Assembly: GCA_930367205.1 (NCBI GenBank)
Contig: OV884011.1
Location: forward strand, 47,505,754 to 47,569,753
Origin: Acanthosoma haemorrhoidale
Lineage: Eukaryota; Arthropoda; Insecta; Hemiptera; Acanthosomatidae
Length of the DNA: 64,000 nucleotides
Direction of reading: 5' to 3'
In this document: in pieces, positions 26,501-37,372 of the stretch
Layout: every line of letters begins with the position of its first letter
How positions within the stretch are numbered: position 1 is the first letter of the stretch
Notes under the pieces: generated by a model
Database searches by the model: none
The model's input: only the letters and a program-made list of their open reading frames with translations
Told to the model about the DNA's origin: nothing
Program-made: the position numbers and the translations under genes

Positions 26501-29500
26501 AGACCCAATAGGGTCTCAATAGAGAACGGAAATCCTCGTGTGAACTCATACAAATCCTGGCTTACATAAGTAATGCATCATCATCGACATGTGTGGAGTG
26601 ATCTGATCGAGGCACGCCTTGAAGACTGACACTCCCAGCATTCATGCTTTTGAACAAAACGTTTTCATGCATGAGGACTTTTGTAATAAGCAGTAATTCC
26701 ATCAATCGAAACATTTAAAGGTGTTTTCCGCATCTCAAAATATGCTGATAATTTACAGACTAAAATAGAATAACGTTTAGTAGGAACCTAAATGTACAAT
26801 TCAGTTCCGTTTCGCTCACTTTTAATTCTCAGCTCTCATACGACATATACGAAATTAAAAGTTGTGATTTTCGCCCTTAAGGAATCATCACGGTCGGCCA
26901 CTCAATAATTTCAAAGCTAATGCAAAATGCGAATTTCGATATACAACAATTAAAACCATATAGTTCTGATCAAAAATAATTCATACATTGTAATTTCATT
27001 GATAATTATTAGGAAAATTCAGATTAAAACTTCTAGTGAATATGTTTAATACTTGTCTTAGAAAACTTCCTACAATTATCTTTAGAATGTAGACTTTCTT
27101 GCACCTCTCGTGAGAACTTTTCGGCATTAGTAATGATGGTTGAGCCATGACTTCTTTTGAACATCCTCAACATCTGAGGCACACCAATGACTCAATCTGA
27201 GCGGATTTTCTGGGGAAACATTCCAAACTCATTTTTCCGGGATTCTATGAAAAAAATAATAAATAAAAAAATAAACAGCAACAAATGGAGCTGATAAAAC
27301 TTCTTCAATTAAGATAAATCGAGTTAGATAGAATCAACATTCAGGCTTTTAAAGAAGTCTGTAAAGGACAAGCGAACTGACTAGAATATTCATGAGCAAC
27401 TCATTACAGTGGAGAAAACGGCTCCATCCGTTATTCATTTTTTAAACATTTGTTCAGACATTTGACTAGTAAACAGATTATCACGGTCCAAGTTTGATCC
27501 CCGACTCCAAACAATACTTCAAAGGAAGCGTGTTCCGGTCTGTGAAACATCCCACTTCAACTTCAACAAACCACTCCTTTTTATATTCTCCTCGTTCTGC
27601 TAACTAAGTGACTGCTCCCGGTAAGCCGTTGGTCAAACTAGAACCAAGCTGTAGAACGGTTATGTTGGTTCAATGAGGCAGCTTGAAAATAAATTTAATA
27701 ACCCTTGTTTATTTTACCTTTACCTACTTTAAATTGGCATTAAGATTACTCAAATTGTACTGACGTTTTCCAAGACTGAACTCTGATTTGATTTTAGCTT
27801 AGTTTAAGATGTGCCAGAATGGGACGATAATACCTAAAAGTCTGGAATCTGATTAAGACTAATCGTCTTTCAGAACGAACAACAAGTTTTTAGATTCATA
27901 AATATATTCACATGTCTGGTGGCACCCATGTCGGTGTGGTAGCGGTCATAAAAATCCGCCGAAATATTAAAGGTATATTTCACACCAGAAACATACCTTT
28001 AATTCAAGCTTAAGTAATTATAGCTTAGAACATATTTACAAAGTAAGGTTCTAATTTTACCATTGGTTTAGAAACGGTAAAGCAAAAAGATTTTAAAATA
28101 TATATATCAAGCCCAGAATTTATTTCCTTGTTATTGTTTCTTAACTTTTACACCACTTTTTTTGTTTAAATATATTTTCCCTTAATTTTGTAATTAATAT
28201 TTCTAAATTTTAATCCGTGTAAATCATCAGTTTTTTTAAAAATCGATATAACTTGCTGAGTAATGAGTCGTTGCATGACGACATTACATTGCCAGAAAAG
28301 GGTTGAAGGGCAGTTTTAACTAAAGGAAGGAGGGAAGAATAGGAAGAAAGGCGACCCTTAGGAAGAGCATCCGAAATGTGTAACCATGTGGAACGTAGTG
28401 TGAAGTAAGGTTAAGGATGAAATTGACTTGAGAAGGATTTCACTGAGGCGGGTAGATTTTATTTTAGGGCTATGAAATACAATTTAGAATTTCAGTTTTT
28501 ATTTTAGAAGCCTTCTATACACAAATTAAAAACAGGAAGGGTAGGAAACTATAAATTTATAAAATACTACTTGACTAAATTGTCATTTCTTATGTCGTTA
28601 TTTAAAAACAAACTTAACATAAAATTTTTTATAGTCAATTATGACCTAATTTATTTATTATATATTTATAAACAAACGTATTTAACGAAACACTATCTAC
28701 TTCGTTTAAGCTGGATTGGTATAAATATTTATTAACTAAAAATAACAAAAACAGCTCGGTATTTTGCACAAAAGTAAGTACTTAATTATATTCTTAAAAC
28801 CACCTTGCTCACTGAAAATAAACCTAAAAAGTTCTGAAATATTGAAAATAGAAAAAACCTGGGGAAATATGCTGATACTAATGTTATGAAACTCTTTTAA
28901 ATTGTCGAGGTGACAGAATGAAATGAACTGTGATTCAATTTAGGCATCTCTGATGTATTATCAACCATGGTGAAAAATTATAAATTAAGGATATTAATGG
29001 ATAAATAATAACCTTACCATTTATTTTATTAATCGTTTATAAAATTTCCATTTATTTTATTGACATTTTTTCACAATTTCACAATCACAAGCTCAATTTT
29101 CATATTTAGGCCTAAAATACAGGCTGTAAAAAGTGAAGAAACAGGCTTCATCATTGGTTTGCGAAATCAGCCTAAATTCTATCTAGTCTAATTTTTTTTT
29201 TTACTTCCCGTCATCGGACATTGACCAACACATAATAACCAAATTTCGAGGTTAGCTATATATCCTACTAATTTCAGATCGACTTAATAATTTTTTTTTT
29301 CAGATGCTACCTTATAAAAGACAAATAAACATGCGCTTCAATGTGATTGATTGGTTGAAGCAAGTTTTCCTCAATATAGGATGATTCTGAATTCAGGCTC
29401 AGCCGAGGTCAATATCAAAGGTTCCCCTTTAATTAGCCAATGATTGAAAATTATTGTAGATCGTTGTCAGCGCAGAAATTTCAGTTGTTTGATCTAAATT

Positions 29501-29949
29501 AATTGCTCCATTAGAGGGCCTCAAGCACTATTGGAGCCTTAATAGAGAAGGCTCCCTCTATAAGATGGTGTAGAAGGAGCTTTGAAACTTATGTATTAAA
29601 TATACAATATCAATAGTTTAAATGAGTACATATTTAAACCATATTTATATATCTAATATTTACCCTCTATTACTTTTATTAAAAAAAAAACAAATACACT
29701 TGTTGGTACTGCAGTCATGCGTATCTTAAAGAGATTACAGAATAAAATAAAATTTATTTAGGAGTGAAATATGCAGTCAAAGTCACTGTCGAACGTGTTG
29801 ACTTGAAAGAATTCCCCCTTATATACTTTAGGGGTAGCAGGAGTAAGCTTTTTTTGATGAAGCAAGTAGCCACCTCAGACAGTCCATTTTTTAGTTGGAA
29901 CTTTACAGACAGACCTCCAGGTCACACATGCGTTCTCTTAGTTACAATT
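20545..29949. other. AT-rich intron-like DNA with one GC-richer block
   Basis: Besides the short repeat at 21680 nothing is identifiable. A GC-richer block at about 24660-24920 contains a short frame MADFDVTVQVVSR on the plus strand and a longer open frame on the other, neither recognised. Another moderately GC-rich patch at 22850-23040 has a small AACTCC/GGAGTT hairpin. A B-box-like AAGTTTGATCCCC lies near 27490. Confidence 0.4.
21680..21730 (-). repeat. Short dispersed repeat with GAAAGTAGAG core (copy, minus)
   Basis: On the plus strand GGAGGGAGAGGCTCTACTTT, CATTCAAGTAGACGGCGATC, G. The part beyond the core also matches 9430-9470 (CTCTACTTTCAAACAGGTAC, GATGCGATCG), so the family extends past the core on that side. 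Confidence 0.55.
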
Positions 29950-30055
29950 GAGATTTTTTTTTTTAGGAATATAAACAACTTCTTTATTGTAATAAAATTA
30001 CAATCTGCTTTATTGGGCAATAAGTAATTGTGATAAATGTTCTCATTCCTTCATA
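29950..30055 (-). mobile_element. Short LINE 3' tail (second subfamily), minus strand
   Basis: About 105 bp. On the minus strand: AAATGGTATGAAGGAATGAG, then ATTACTTATTGCCCAATAAA and GCAGATTGTAATTTTATTAC. It matches only the last part of the copies at 35239-35467 and 19250-19483, a strongly 5'-truncated insertion. Confidence 0.65.
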
Positions 30056-33000
30056 CCATTTAGATATTAGAGTTAATGGTAGTTGTTTCAGGCTTCAGAA
30101 GCGCCTGTGTTTCCTTCATCATCCACAACTTACTTTTCCTAGACATCCTTACCATGCATGATTGCCGCAGTTAGGAGATTATATTAGGTCAGTAGCTATT
30201 AAGTGGAGTAACTAGGTTTACGTTGTCTAACTTGATGTGATAAGTCTTTTCTTTTTATTTACTTGTTAAGTTATATCGTTTCTTCTGATTTAAAAGTACA
30301 AACAAAACATATTGGGGCTTCAATACTATTAGAAATCTAATATTGAAAAACAAATGGTAGCTGATTATATATTTGATGTGTAATCATTAAATGCAAACTG
30401 GGGTAAAAGACTTCCTGTCGGCCATCGTACTCCTTAAACGTTTTTGTTAGGGACTCGCCGATTTGTCTCTTTTTAATGCTCAAAGCAGCTTTGTACTACT
30501 TATGGTTTTATAGAATAACGTTCCAAATAAGGCCGAACTACAGGTGTACATATTTATTAAGCTTATAACGGGTATACCCAACCACGTCCAGGGTGCGGTT
30601 AACCATTTTTAATAACTTCGATGAGAAACGAACCCGTAGTACTGTTTTTTCCCCTACAAAAAACCTTATTCCGAGTATATATATGTGAGCATATAATAGG
30701 CTACCGTACCTCTGGCAAGGTAAGAGTTGTTTAATCCTTCCTCAAAGCAACACGTAGTGCACTCTCAGTACTAATGTGTTTTTTTCCAGATACCAGTAGA
30801 CTCTAATCCTAATTTAATACTTACCTCTGGACTCCCTGAGACATTCTTCTAGCCTAATGATTGACCACACGTAGAAAATGATATTAGAACATCAGACACT
30901 GAGGTAAGGGAATTAATTTTACAATGAACAACCACCTACCAACAACTACCACTTATGCATGTGAATAACAAGGTATATAAAATGAAAAATAATACATGAA
31001 TTTGCAATAGGATATTCCAACTTTCTGGAGAATTGTTTTTTTTTTTGTAATCACTGAATTAAACACAAACATACAGTAGGTAGGAGCTAGTTCATGATAA
31101 AATTGGTAATGGGTTTAGAGTTTTTACGGTTTATACTGGTTATTGACCTTGGCCCTGGAATTTATACGTTCGAGGTCTTCCAACATTTTAAGGGAAGCTT
31201 CGGAGACATGAGAAAGGAAAACATGCCAGGAGCCGTGGCAACTTAAAATCTAGAGTCGGCCAATCTTATATTTGTAATTGAACGCAGGAGGATTTGAGAA
31301 CACAAAAGTGGTATAAAATGGTTTTATTTATGAACAAAAACTTTTGTCTCAAGAGTAGAAAGAATTGATCGTATATTGTCTGCTAATGAAGCACAGCGGT
31401 GAGAAATGGTGCCAATGAATAAATATATTTATCACTATTTGAGTAAAATACTTATACCATCAATGCTTATTATTTATGGAGTGGGTTCATTAACTTATTT
31501 AAAGTTGTTGATTGGTGGAGGACCAAATCAAAACCGCCTCGAGATCCCAGCAGGGGCTGACTTTTGTGTATCAGTGGATGGGCAACTCATTTGAGTACTC
31601 TTGCCAGCCGCGTCATTTATGGGGGTTATGGCGACCCGATCCCTAAAATCCCCTGAATCCCTGAACGTAGCCTATTATTTAGGGCGATTAACTTTTAATA
31701 TGGAGAGAGGGAGGAGTTGTTTGCTGGGATTGTAGTTCGCGCAGTTTCTATAACGTGAATGAATTGTGCTGAATCAAAGTTTATTCATTGACCGCTCACA
31801 GCCAGTGAGGAGGCATTTGGCTGACTGAGCAGCTTCCCGAGGCCCACTTCCCTCACAGTTAGTTGAGTTCGAAATAAGCACTAACACATTTTGGAGTGAG
31901 CTAACCGTGACTAAAGCCTGTACTGACTTCTCCCAATTATTATGTATATGAGGCAGCCCTCGGCTACTCAGGCCAGATTGTGTTAGCGCAGTACTCCCAC
32001 CGGGCTTGGCCTAACCGTATCACTGCCTCATTCAAGCAGCGCAAATTCACCGTGTCATAACTTTCGTAGTAGAAATGATGATTCGTTGTTGTTGTTTCAA
32101 CTGGTAGGATGCCTAATGAATCATAGTGCTTAACTCTTACACATTGATGAAATACATTACTGTGTCGTCAGTCTTTACTTATGTAAATGAGATATGTATA
32201 TAAGTAACCAAGTGGTTCTTGTTTGCGTATACTATTAGAAAATTTTACGAACAAAGATACCATGCGTTTCCTACCATCTAAAACTGCATATAAAATTTTT
32301 CATTGTCAGATAAGAAAAGAGAATAAAATGCAGATAAAGGTATAAGAAATACTAGTTTATTTTACTACCGTACATTAAGTTGCAGTTTGCACGAGGTATA
32401 CAATATTATTCTTTTCAGTGCCCGAGAGAGGAATTTCTTTATATAACTACATTTCTTTGGAGAATTATTAAGGATGTAGACAGACATTGTTATTCAGAAG
32501 TAATTTAAAAGCTCGTGACCTAGATCCATTTCCTAATGACCCCTCAGTTTCGCCATCTACATATTTATGATTTTAACATAATTATTTTTAAATTGAATAT
32601 AATAAGGGATGAGAAAGGGGCGAAGTATGGGTTTATATTTAATGACGCTGTAAGGCTGCTTTTATGTAATCTTATAAGGGTTCATTACTGGGACAATGCG
32701 AATAGCCCTTTTGAAGGCCTTTTAAGTATAACAGGTGAAAATTTCTGGCATTGAAAGACTTGCGTAATTTAAATAAATTTATGTTTAAGGAACATTGTTG
32801 TAAATGATAAAATATGACCAACTATCCCATGGCACTTAAGCTTAAGAAAACATTTTTTTTAATTCAAGCATTCTCTATCCGATACCAAGCGTGAGCTTTA
32901 GAAAACAGAACTAAGAAACTAACAAAACTGTCCAAAGGGCCTGAGCTGAAATCGTGGAAACCAATAAGAAGTTCTCTTATTGGGCGCAGTGAGTGCCATT

Positions 33001-33631
33001 CTTACATCGGCTACTGGTTATCCCCTTGTCAACACTAACAACCTCACACATCACACGCATTCACCCATATTTTCTTTTATACATATGCAAGAGCAATATA
33101 CACTGTTATATGTGCTCCTCGCCCATATTTTCGTAACAGTAAAACTTAATTTTTCCGTTTTATTACGTTCCTTTTTCGAAGAACACCTCTCTCACATCTT
33201 CTTCCGTCGATGAGCTCGATGTAAACATTATTAAATTCACAGATCTCTTCACCCCTGGATTCGTAAAAGAAATATATAATTTAAAATTAATGGCTGACTA
33301 GACCATGGTTAAAGAAATATTGACTTAATAATGGAATCAGAAAATCCTTGCATATAAAAATTGTATTTTTGTCTTTAGGTCACTTGAGTTATACCATGAA
33401 TATGTTCACTTGGGAAAAGTAATAAAGTAATAGAGTTTGTTTTATTTTATTTTCTTGTTAAGTAGCGGGACATCATTTAGGAATTAATAAACTAACTGAG
33501 GCCTTTGGATGGCATCACATCATTAAATTTCAATAAATTTTATTTTCCTGAAGATATCTGAATACCAACGCCTTTGTAGTGTGTGAGTGTCATTAACAGA
33601 TAAGTAAGGAGACGAACATATCCAATATATA
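30056..33631. other. Intron-like DNA
   Basis: No gene seen. A GC-richer patch at 31780-32060 is closed by stops in all frames I read. Near 33380-33430 a frame LYHEYVHLGKVIK faintly recalls the YLG box of RTE-type LINEs, too short to call. Confidence 0.4.
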
Positions 33632-35162
33632 CACTGACAGGCAAAAAATTCCACCCACCTGGTTTTTTCATGTTTTCATCTCAAAATATTTTTGCTTTGG
33701 ATTGGTCAATTTTTTTATGAATAAATATGTATTTTTTTTCAATTAGAAATGTCAATATAGAGGATAGTAACCCATAATTCTTAATTCAATTAAAGGACTG
33801 TCGTTCCCAATGTTTACTTTCCATGGAATTAAAAATGTTTATTCAGTGTCATTTGCGTTCTGGTGCAGCAAATTTCTTAGTTTTCGGCATAGATATTTTA
33901 ATTTTCTCAATTTTAAGTTTAAAAATGCCTCTTCGTGCTGAGGATGTTGCACGTGGCGTGGCACTTATTGATGATGGACGTTCCATTAGATATGCAGCTA
34001 ATGCCATCGGAGTTCCCTATGAAACCCTACGAGACGCCGTCAGGCGTTTTCGAGAAACTGTATCTTACCATAGAAGGGCCGGTTCTGGACGTCCTAGGGC
34101 AACAGAACCACAGGATGAACGGTTTATTGCTTTAAGAATTTTACGAAACCGGCAACTTACCGTTGTTTAAGCGATTCATCAGCTCCAAGAAGTTTGAGGT
34201 GTGCAAATTTCTGAACTTACGGCTTGGAGAAGATTAAATGAGTATGGACTAAAGGCTTTTCGCCCAGTAAGAGGACCATAATTGACCAGAACTCACAGAG
34301 TTACACGGCTTGCTTTTGCTCGAGAACACAGTCATTGGACTATCGACGTATGTTGTGCTTTACATTTTACAGATGAATCTAGATTTGCTCTACGATCTCC
34401 AGACGGGGGTGAAAGGGTGTGGAGAAGAAGAAATGAAAGGTATGCGCCCAACCTTTTCAACGTGGTTCCTTAATGGTGTGGGAGGGGATTTCAATGGAGT
34501 GCCGCACAGAATTGGTTGTTGTTCGTGTAGGGTCTTTAACGGCCACTCACTATGTAGATGAGATTTTGGAACCTCATGTGTTGCCTATCCTCATCGAAAT
34601 CAGCGATCATTCATTTCTAATGCACGTCCACATGTCGCTCGCATAGTATAGATGTTCCTTCGTCAGTACAACATTGAGGTCTTAGCCTGGCCAGCACATT
34701 CTCCAGATTTGAACCCTGTCGAGCATTTATGGGATAACCTCGGAAGACGAATAAGAGCGGTTCAGCACTTCCTGGTACACTGCAGGACCTTGAAAGGGCT
34801 CTTTGGGAAGAATGGGCTAACCTCCAACAAAAGGACATTTCCCGAATGGTGGCAAGTATGCCGAGGCGTTTTCAAGAAGTAATAAAGGCAAGAGGAGGAA
34901 ATACGCGCTATTAAATGATCCTGTAATTAATTTCTTTTAGGATAAAAATGGTTATTTTTCAATTTTTTTTTCATGTTACTTAGCAGTTCACATTTTGATT
35001 TTAAATTTTTAAACAAAGACTTATTTATTAAACGTTAAAAAACTTATTAAAGGCAAAAAATATTTTATAAATTCAATAAATAATAAGTATTATATACAAT
35101 TAACATGTATTATATACAAATACAATTTTTTTACAAGTGGGTGGAATTTTTGCCTGTCAGTG
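33632..35162 (+). mobile_element. Tc1-type (DD34E) transposon, copy 1, with both terminal inverted repeats
   Basis: A 1,531 bp element with terminal inverted repeats of about 29 bp starting CACTGACAGG (33632) and ending CCTGTCAGTG (35162). TA dinucleotides flank both ends (33630-33631, 35163-35164), as expected for Tc1/mariner insertion. The inside carries a decayed transposase on the plus strand. The element lies antisense to sif, about 600 bp beyond the 3' donor of exon 35765-35910. Copy 2 at 51954-53441 is closely similar along the whole interior. Confidence 0.93.
33925..34914 (+). pseudogene. Tc1 transposase pseudogene, copy 1
   Basis: Starts at an ATG giving MPLRAEDVARGVALI, the N-terminal helix-turn-helix that binds the inverted repeats, followed by GSGRPRATEP, the GRPR-like hinge of Tc1 transposases. 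The first catalytic Asp is in FTDESRFALRSPDGG and the last catalytic Glu in SPDLNPVEHLWDNLGRRIRA. Nominal length is about 330 codons, normal for Tc1. It is dead: in-frame stops at 34168, 34195 and 34279, a frameshift after the ERYAP segment (about 34445), and a small deletion near 34622 that removes the second catalytic Asp, which copy 2 still has in MRDNACPHVA. Transposase would cut and paste the element in the nucleus; this copy cannot. Confidence 0.92.
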
Positions 35163-35238
35163 TATACATAACGAAACTATGCCCACTTATGACAACCAAA
35201 CACAGCAAAATATATATGAAGTTTATTATTTTAAATAA

Positions 35239-35467
35239 TAATTCTTAAGCCACTGGCTCGTGTCCAGTGACGCGGCTGACGGAGGAGCGTTGGGGACTTA
35301 CCAAGACTCCGCTTCCTCTTTCACATGGGAGGGAGGTGGCAACCATGTGGATTTGGGAGATCTCTGGGCTGTTTGTAAATACTGTATGATTGAGCGAGTA
35401 AATGAAAATTGTAAATATGGCATGAATGAAAACTTTTCTCACAATTACTTATTGCCCAATAAAGTGG
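35239..35467 (+). mobile_element. Jockey-like LINE 3' end, second subfamily
   Basis: A 3' UTR related to, but distinct from, the family at 55168-56194. It shares the GTATGATTGAGCGAGT and AATATGGCATGAATGA motifs but ends in TTACTTATTGCCCAATAAAG. Its left part (GTGACGCGGCTGACGGAGGA) matches the minus-strand copy at 19250-19483. A possible 10 bp target duplication TTTTAAATAA (35229-35238, 35468-35477) is AT-rich and so only supportive. Confidence 0.75.
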
Positions 35468-35764
35468 TTTTAAATAACTTATTTATATATAATTTATATA
35501 AATAATAATGGTAGAACGAAAGCCTCATATAACATTTGTGATAGTTGCAAACTACTGAAATTGAATATATACTAAACTTTCTTGAGCAAACAAAGCGTTG
35601 AAAGTTCATCAGTGCATAGTTTCTGTTAATTACGGTTTCCGGTCCAGGCTCCAACGAAAATTGATTTACCTCTTGTTTAGTTGAAAATACAAATATAGAG
35701 TTATAGATCTAACTCGACAGTTGCATGTTACAATTAAATCTATTATAACAATTGTCGTACTCAC

Positions 35765-35910
35765 CCCGCCTTGCGCACAGCACCGGTACAGTTGAAGGAT
35801 GCTGCGGCAGTGCCCGTCTGCTTGGCCCTGTACGGCGAGTTGTGAACAGATTCTCCGTCGTCGTCGTCAGAAACGGCCGTTGTCAGGGACATCCGGTCGT
35901 CGTCTGACAT
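35765..35910 (-). CDS. sif: Coding exon of still life (sif) leading into the N-terminal PH domain
   Basis: Exon of 146 nt (48 codons plus 2 nt) on the minus strand, bounded by a GTTTCAG acceptor and a GTGAGT donor. It is much richer in GC than its flanks. The product starts [13 protein letters not shown], continues with an acidic run of four Asp encoded by GAC codons, and ends [12 protein letters not shown]. The last residues match what I recall of the start of the first PH domain of arthropod Sif/TIAM Rac GEFs, a module that directs these proteins to membranes. The exon ends in phase 2, so the rest of the PH domain must come from the next exon at lower coordinates; I did not find it in the remaining 35.7 kb. 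Because the exon opens with ATG it could also be a first coding exon of an alternative transcript. Coding status is close to certain, orthology likely. Confidence 0.83.
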
Positions 35911-36203
35911 CTGAAACACAATTGTCTATTGTCATATCTTTATATTGAGGGGAGTATTATAATACTCTGCCACTACAATCCCCTAAGGATCAAAGTCTGC
36001 TGCAGCTACAGACAGTACATTTGTTAAGAGAAGATAAAACTACTTTATAACAGACAGATACCTAGAAACAATACTTTGTACATGCTATTATTATATATAC
36101 CTTATGACTTCATTACGGTATCCCTTAACTTAATTTCAATAATTTTAATAGTAATATATTCAGATTTGATTTTTTTTTGTTCATTCATAGCCCCTTTAAA
36201 TTT

Positions 36204-37026
36204 ACAAATAATTATCTACAATTATAGATCCTCAGGCGAATCTATTTACAAATTATTTTTGTATTTCCTGTAGAAGACTAGTTTATTTTAATTCTATTCC
36301 TCTCCCTGTAACCGAGACAGTACGGTACTTCCGATCTCGCTTCAGGCTTCCATCTCGACAAACGACTGACCTGGAACCCACATACGAGACTAAAAAGACA
36401 AGAACTAAACAGGCGCTTTGGACAACTGTACAGACTACTTCAGAGGACATCCCATCCCTCAATAGAAAATAAACTACTAATCTACAAAGTTATACTTAAG
36501 CCAATCTGGACATACGGAATAGAGCTATGGGGGACAGCAAAAAAGTCGAACATCAAGCGTATCCAATCCTTTCAATCCAAAGTCCTGAGAACAATAGTAA
36601 ATGCCCCTTATTATGTCAGCAACAAAACCCTTCATAACGACCTTAATATACCCTACACTCTAGAACTCATCCCTTCCAAGTTTATGAAATTCCACAGTAG
36701 CCTTTCCAACCACCCTAATCCTGTAGCACAGTCATTGCACTGCGCCACTCATCCCTATAATCTTCCTTGGAGACTGAAACGGCAGTGGCCTCTTGACCTG
36801 CTATAATCTCGTGACAGTGGGAGTCCTGGCAATGGCCAGTTTCTCTAATTATGTCCTATTGTCTGAATGAGCGAGTGAATGATGACTGTAAATATGGTAT
36901 GAATGAGATCATTTATCTGTATTATTATTGCCTTATAAAAGGCAGATTGTAATTATTGCACAATAAAGATTGTTGTATTTCCTGTAGCATCGCTACATTA
37001 TATACAGATTTTGTTATTTTATAAAA
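36204..37026 (+). repeat. Same dispersed repeat, split by a Jockey insertion
   Basis: Left half 36204-36273 and right half 36988-37026 match 17355-17455 in order. The break coincides exactly with the Jockey fragment and its target duplication (TGTATTTCCTGTAG). Sits inside the sif intron. Confidence 0.85.
36274..36973 (+). mobile_element. Jockey LINE fragment nested in an older repeat inside the sif intron
   Basis: Flanked by a 14 bp direct repeat TGTATTTCCTGTAG (36260-36273 and 36974-36987; possibly 15 bp with a leading T). It begins in the coding region (VYFNSIPLPVTETVRY in one frame), then after a frameshift continues HLDKRLTWNPHTRLK and reads well to IWTYGIELWGTAKKSNIK, SKVLRTIVN, SNKTLHNDLNIP and the stop after PLDLL. 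The 3' UTR matches the other copies up to CAATAAAGATTG, with no long poly(A). It is antisense to sif. It preserves the region missing at the junction of the 55168-56194 copy. Confidence 0.9.
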
Positions 37027-37285
37027 ATTATATAATGAATAAACAAGCATAATGATACACATTATACGTGACTGGACTAAACTGACTAATAAAGGTGATG
37101 GGGCTTACCTTTTTGATCAAACTTAAAACTAACTTACATACTAATTCTTAACCTAATTTTTCCCTGACCATCTGTTGCCATCGATGCGGGAGGGGTGGTG
37201 GGGTCATAGTGTTAAACACTGGGTTGGTTAGGTGCTGGAACGAGTCAAAAAACGTGATGTGTCTCCGGCGGATGAACTCACCTAC

Positions 37286-37372
37286 CGACGGCACTCCAAG
37301 AAACGGGTGCAGATCAGTGTTCTTTAATCTCTCGAGAGAGGTATGTCGGGCCACTTTTCGCATGATCACATT
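37286..37372 (-). CDS. sif: Coding exon of still life (sif), TIAM-family Rac GEF, upstream of exon 35765-35910
   Basis: Internal exon of 87 nt (29 codons) on the minus strand. It begins after a TTTCCAG acceptor and ends at TCG before GTAGGT. The peptide starts NVIMRKVARHTSLERLK and ends FLGVPS, a basic then Ser/Pro-rich stretch with no fold visible. Spliced in phase 0 to exon 35765-35910 it gives an uninterrupted frame (FLGVPS then MSDDDRMS). Sif proteins are multidomain Rac1 exchange factors (PH, Ras-binding, PDZ, DH-PH) acting at synapses and the cell cortex; this exon lies N-terminal to the first PH domain. A second, stronger donor (GTGAGT) sits four bases downstream, so the true end could be 37282, which would shift the frame. 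Open frame plus matching splice sites make a real exon likely; the family name is from memory of the sif protein. Confidence 0.72.

Larger units (their letters stand above)
1..35764 (-). other. Presumed giant 3'-side intron of sif (or intergenic DNA)
   Basis: After the GTGAGT donor of exon 35765-35910 the gene continues toward lower coordinates. I looked for the downstream PH-domain exon on the minus strand and saw none, so the intron probably runs off the left edge of the window. It holds the relics listed separately. Assigning the whole stretch to one intron is inference: another gene, an alternative last exon or an assembly break could lie inside it. Confidence 0.4.
35911..37285 (-). other. 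sif: sif intron between the two recognised exons
   Basis: Intron of 1,375 bp on the minus strand, GT-AG. About half of it is a Jockey fragment (36274-36973) inserted in the opposite orientation to the gene, with a 14-15 bp target duplication. The insertion split an older repeat that is intact at 17355-17455. The rest is AT-rich with no reading frame worth reporting. Confidence 0.7.

Noticed and set aside
27440..27510. B-box-like AAGTTTGATCCCC
   Set aside because: No A box at suitable distance and no tRNA-like fold, so not annotated as a SINE.
33375..33430. Possible RTE-type LINE YLG box (LYHEYVHLGKVIK)
   Set aside because: Only about 13 residues match a loose memory of the motif; nothing on either side supports it.
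35260..35505. 81-codon frame
   Set aside because: Lies inside a LINE 3' UTR and runs out into flanking DNA.
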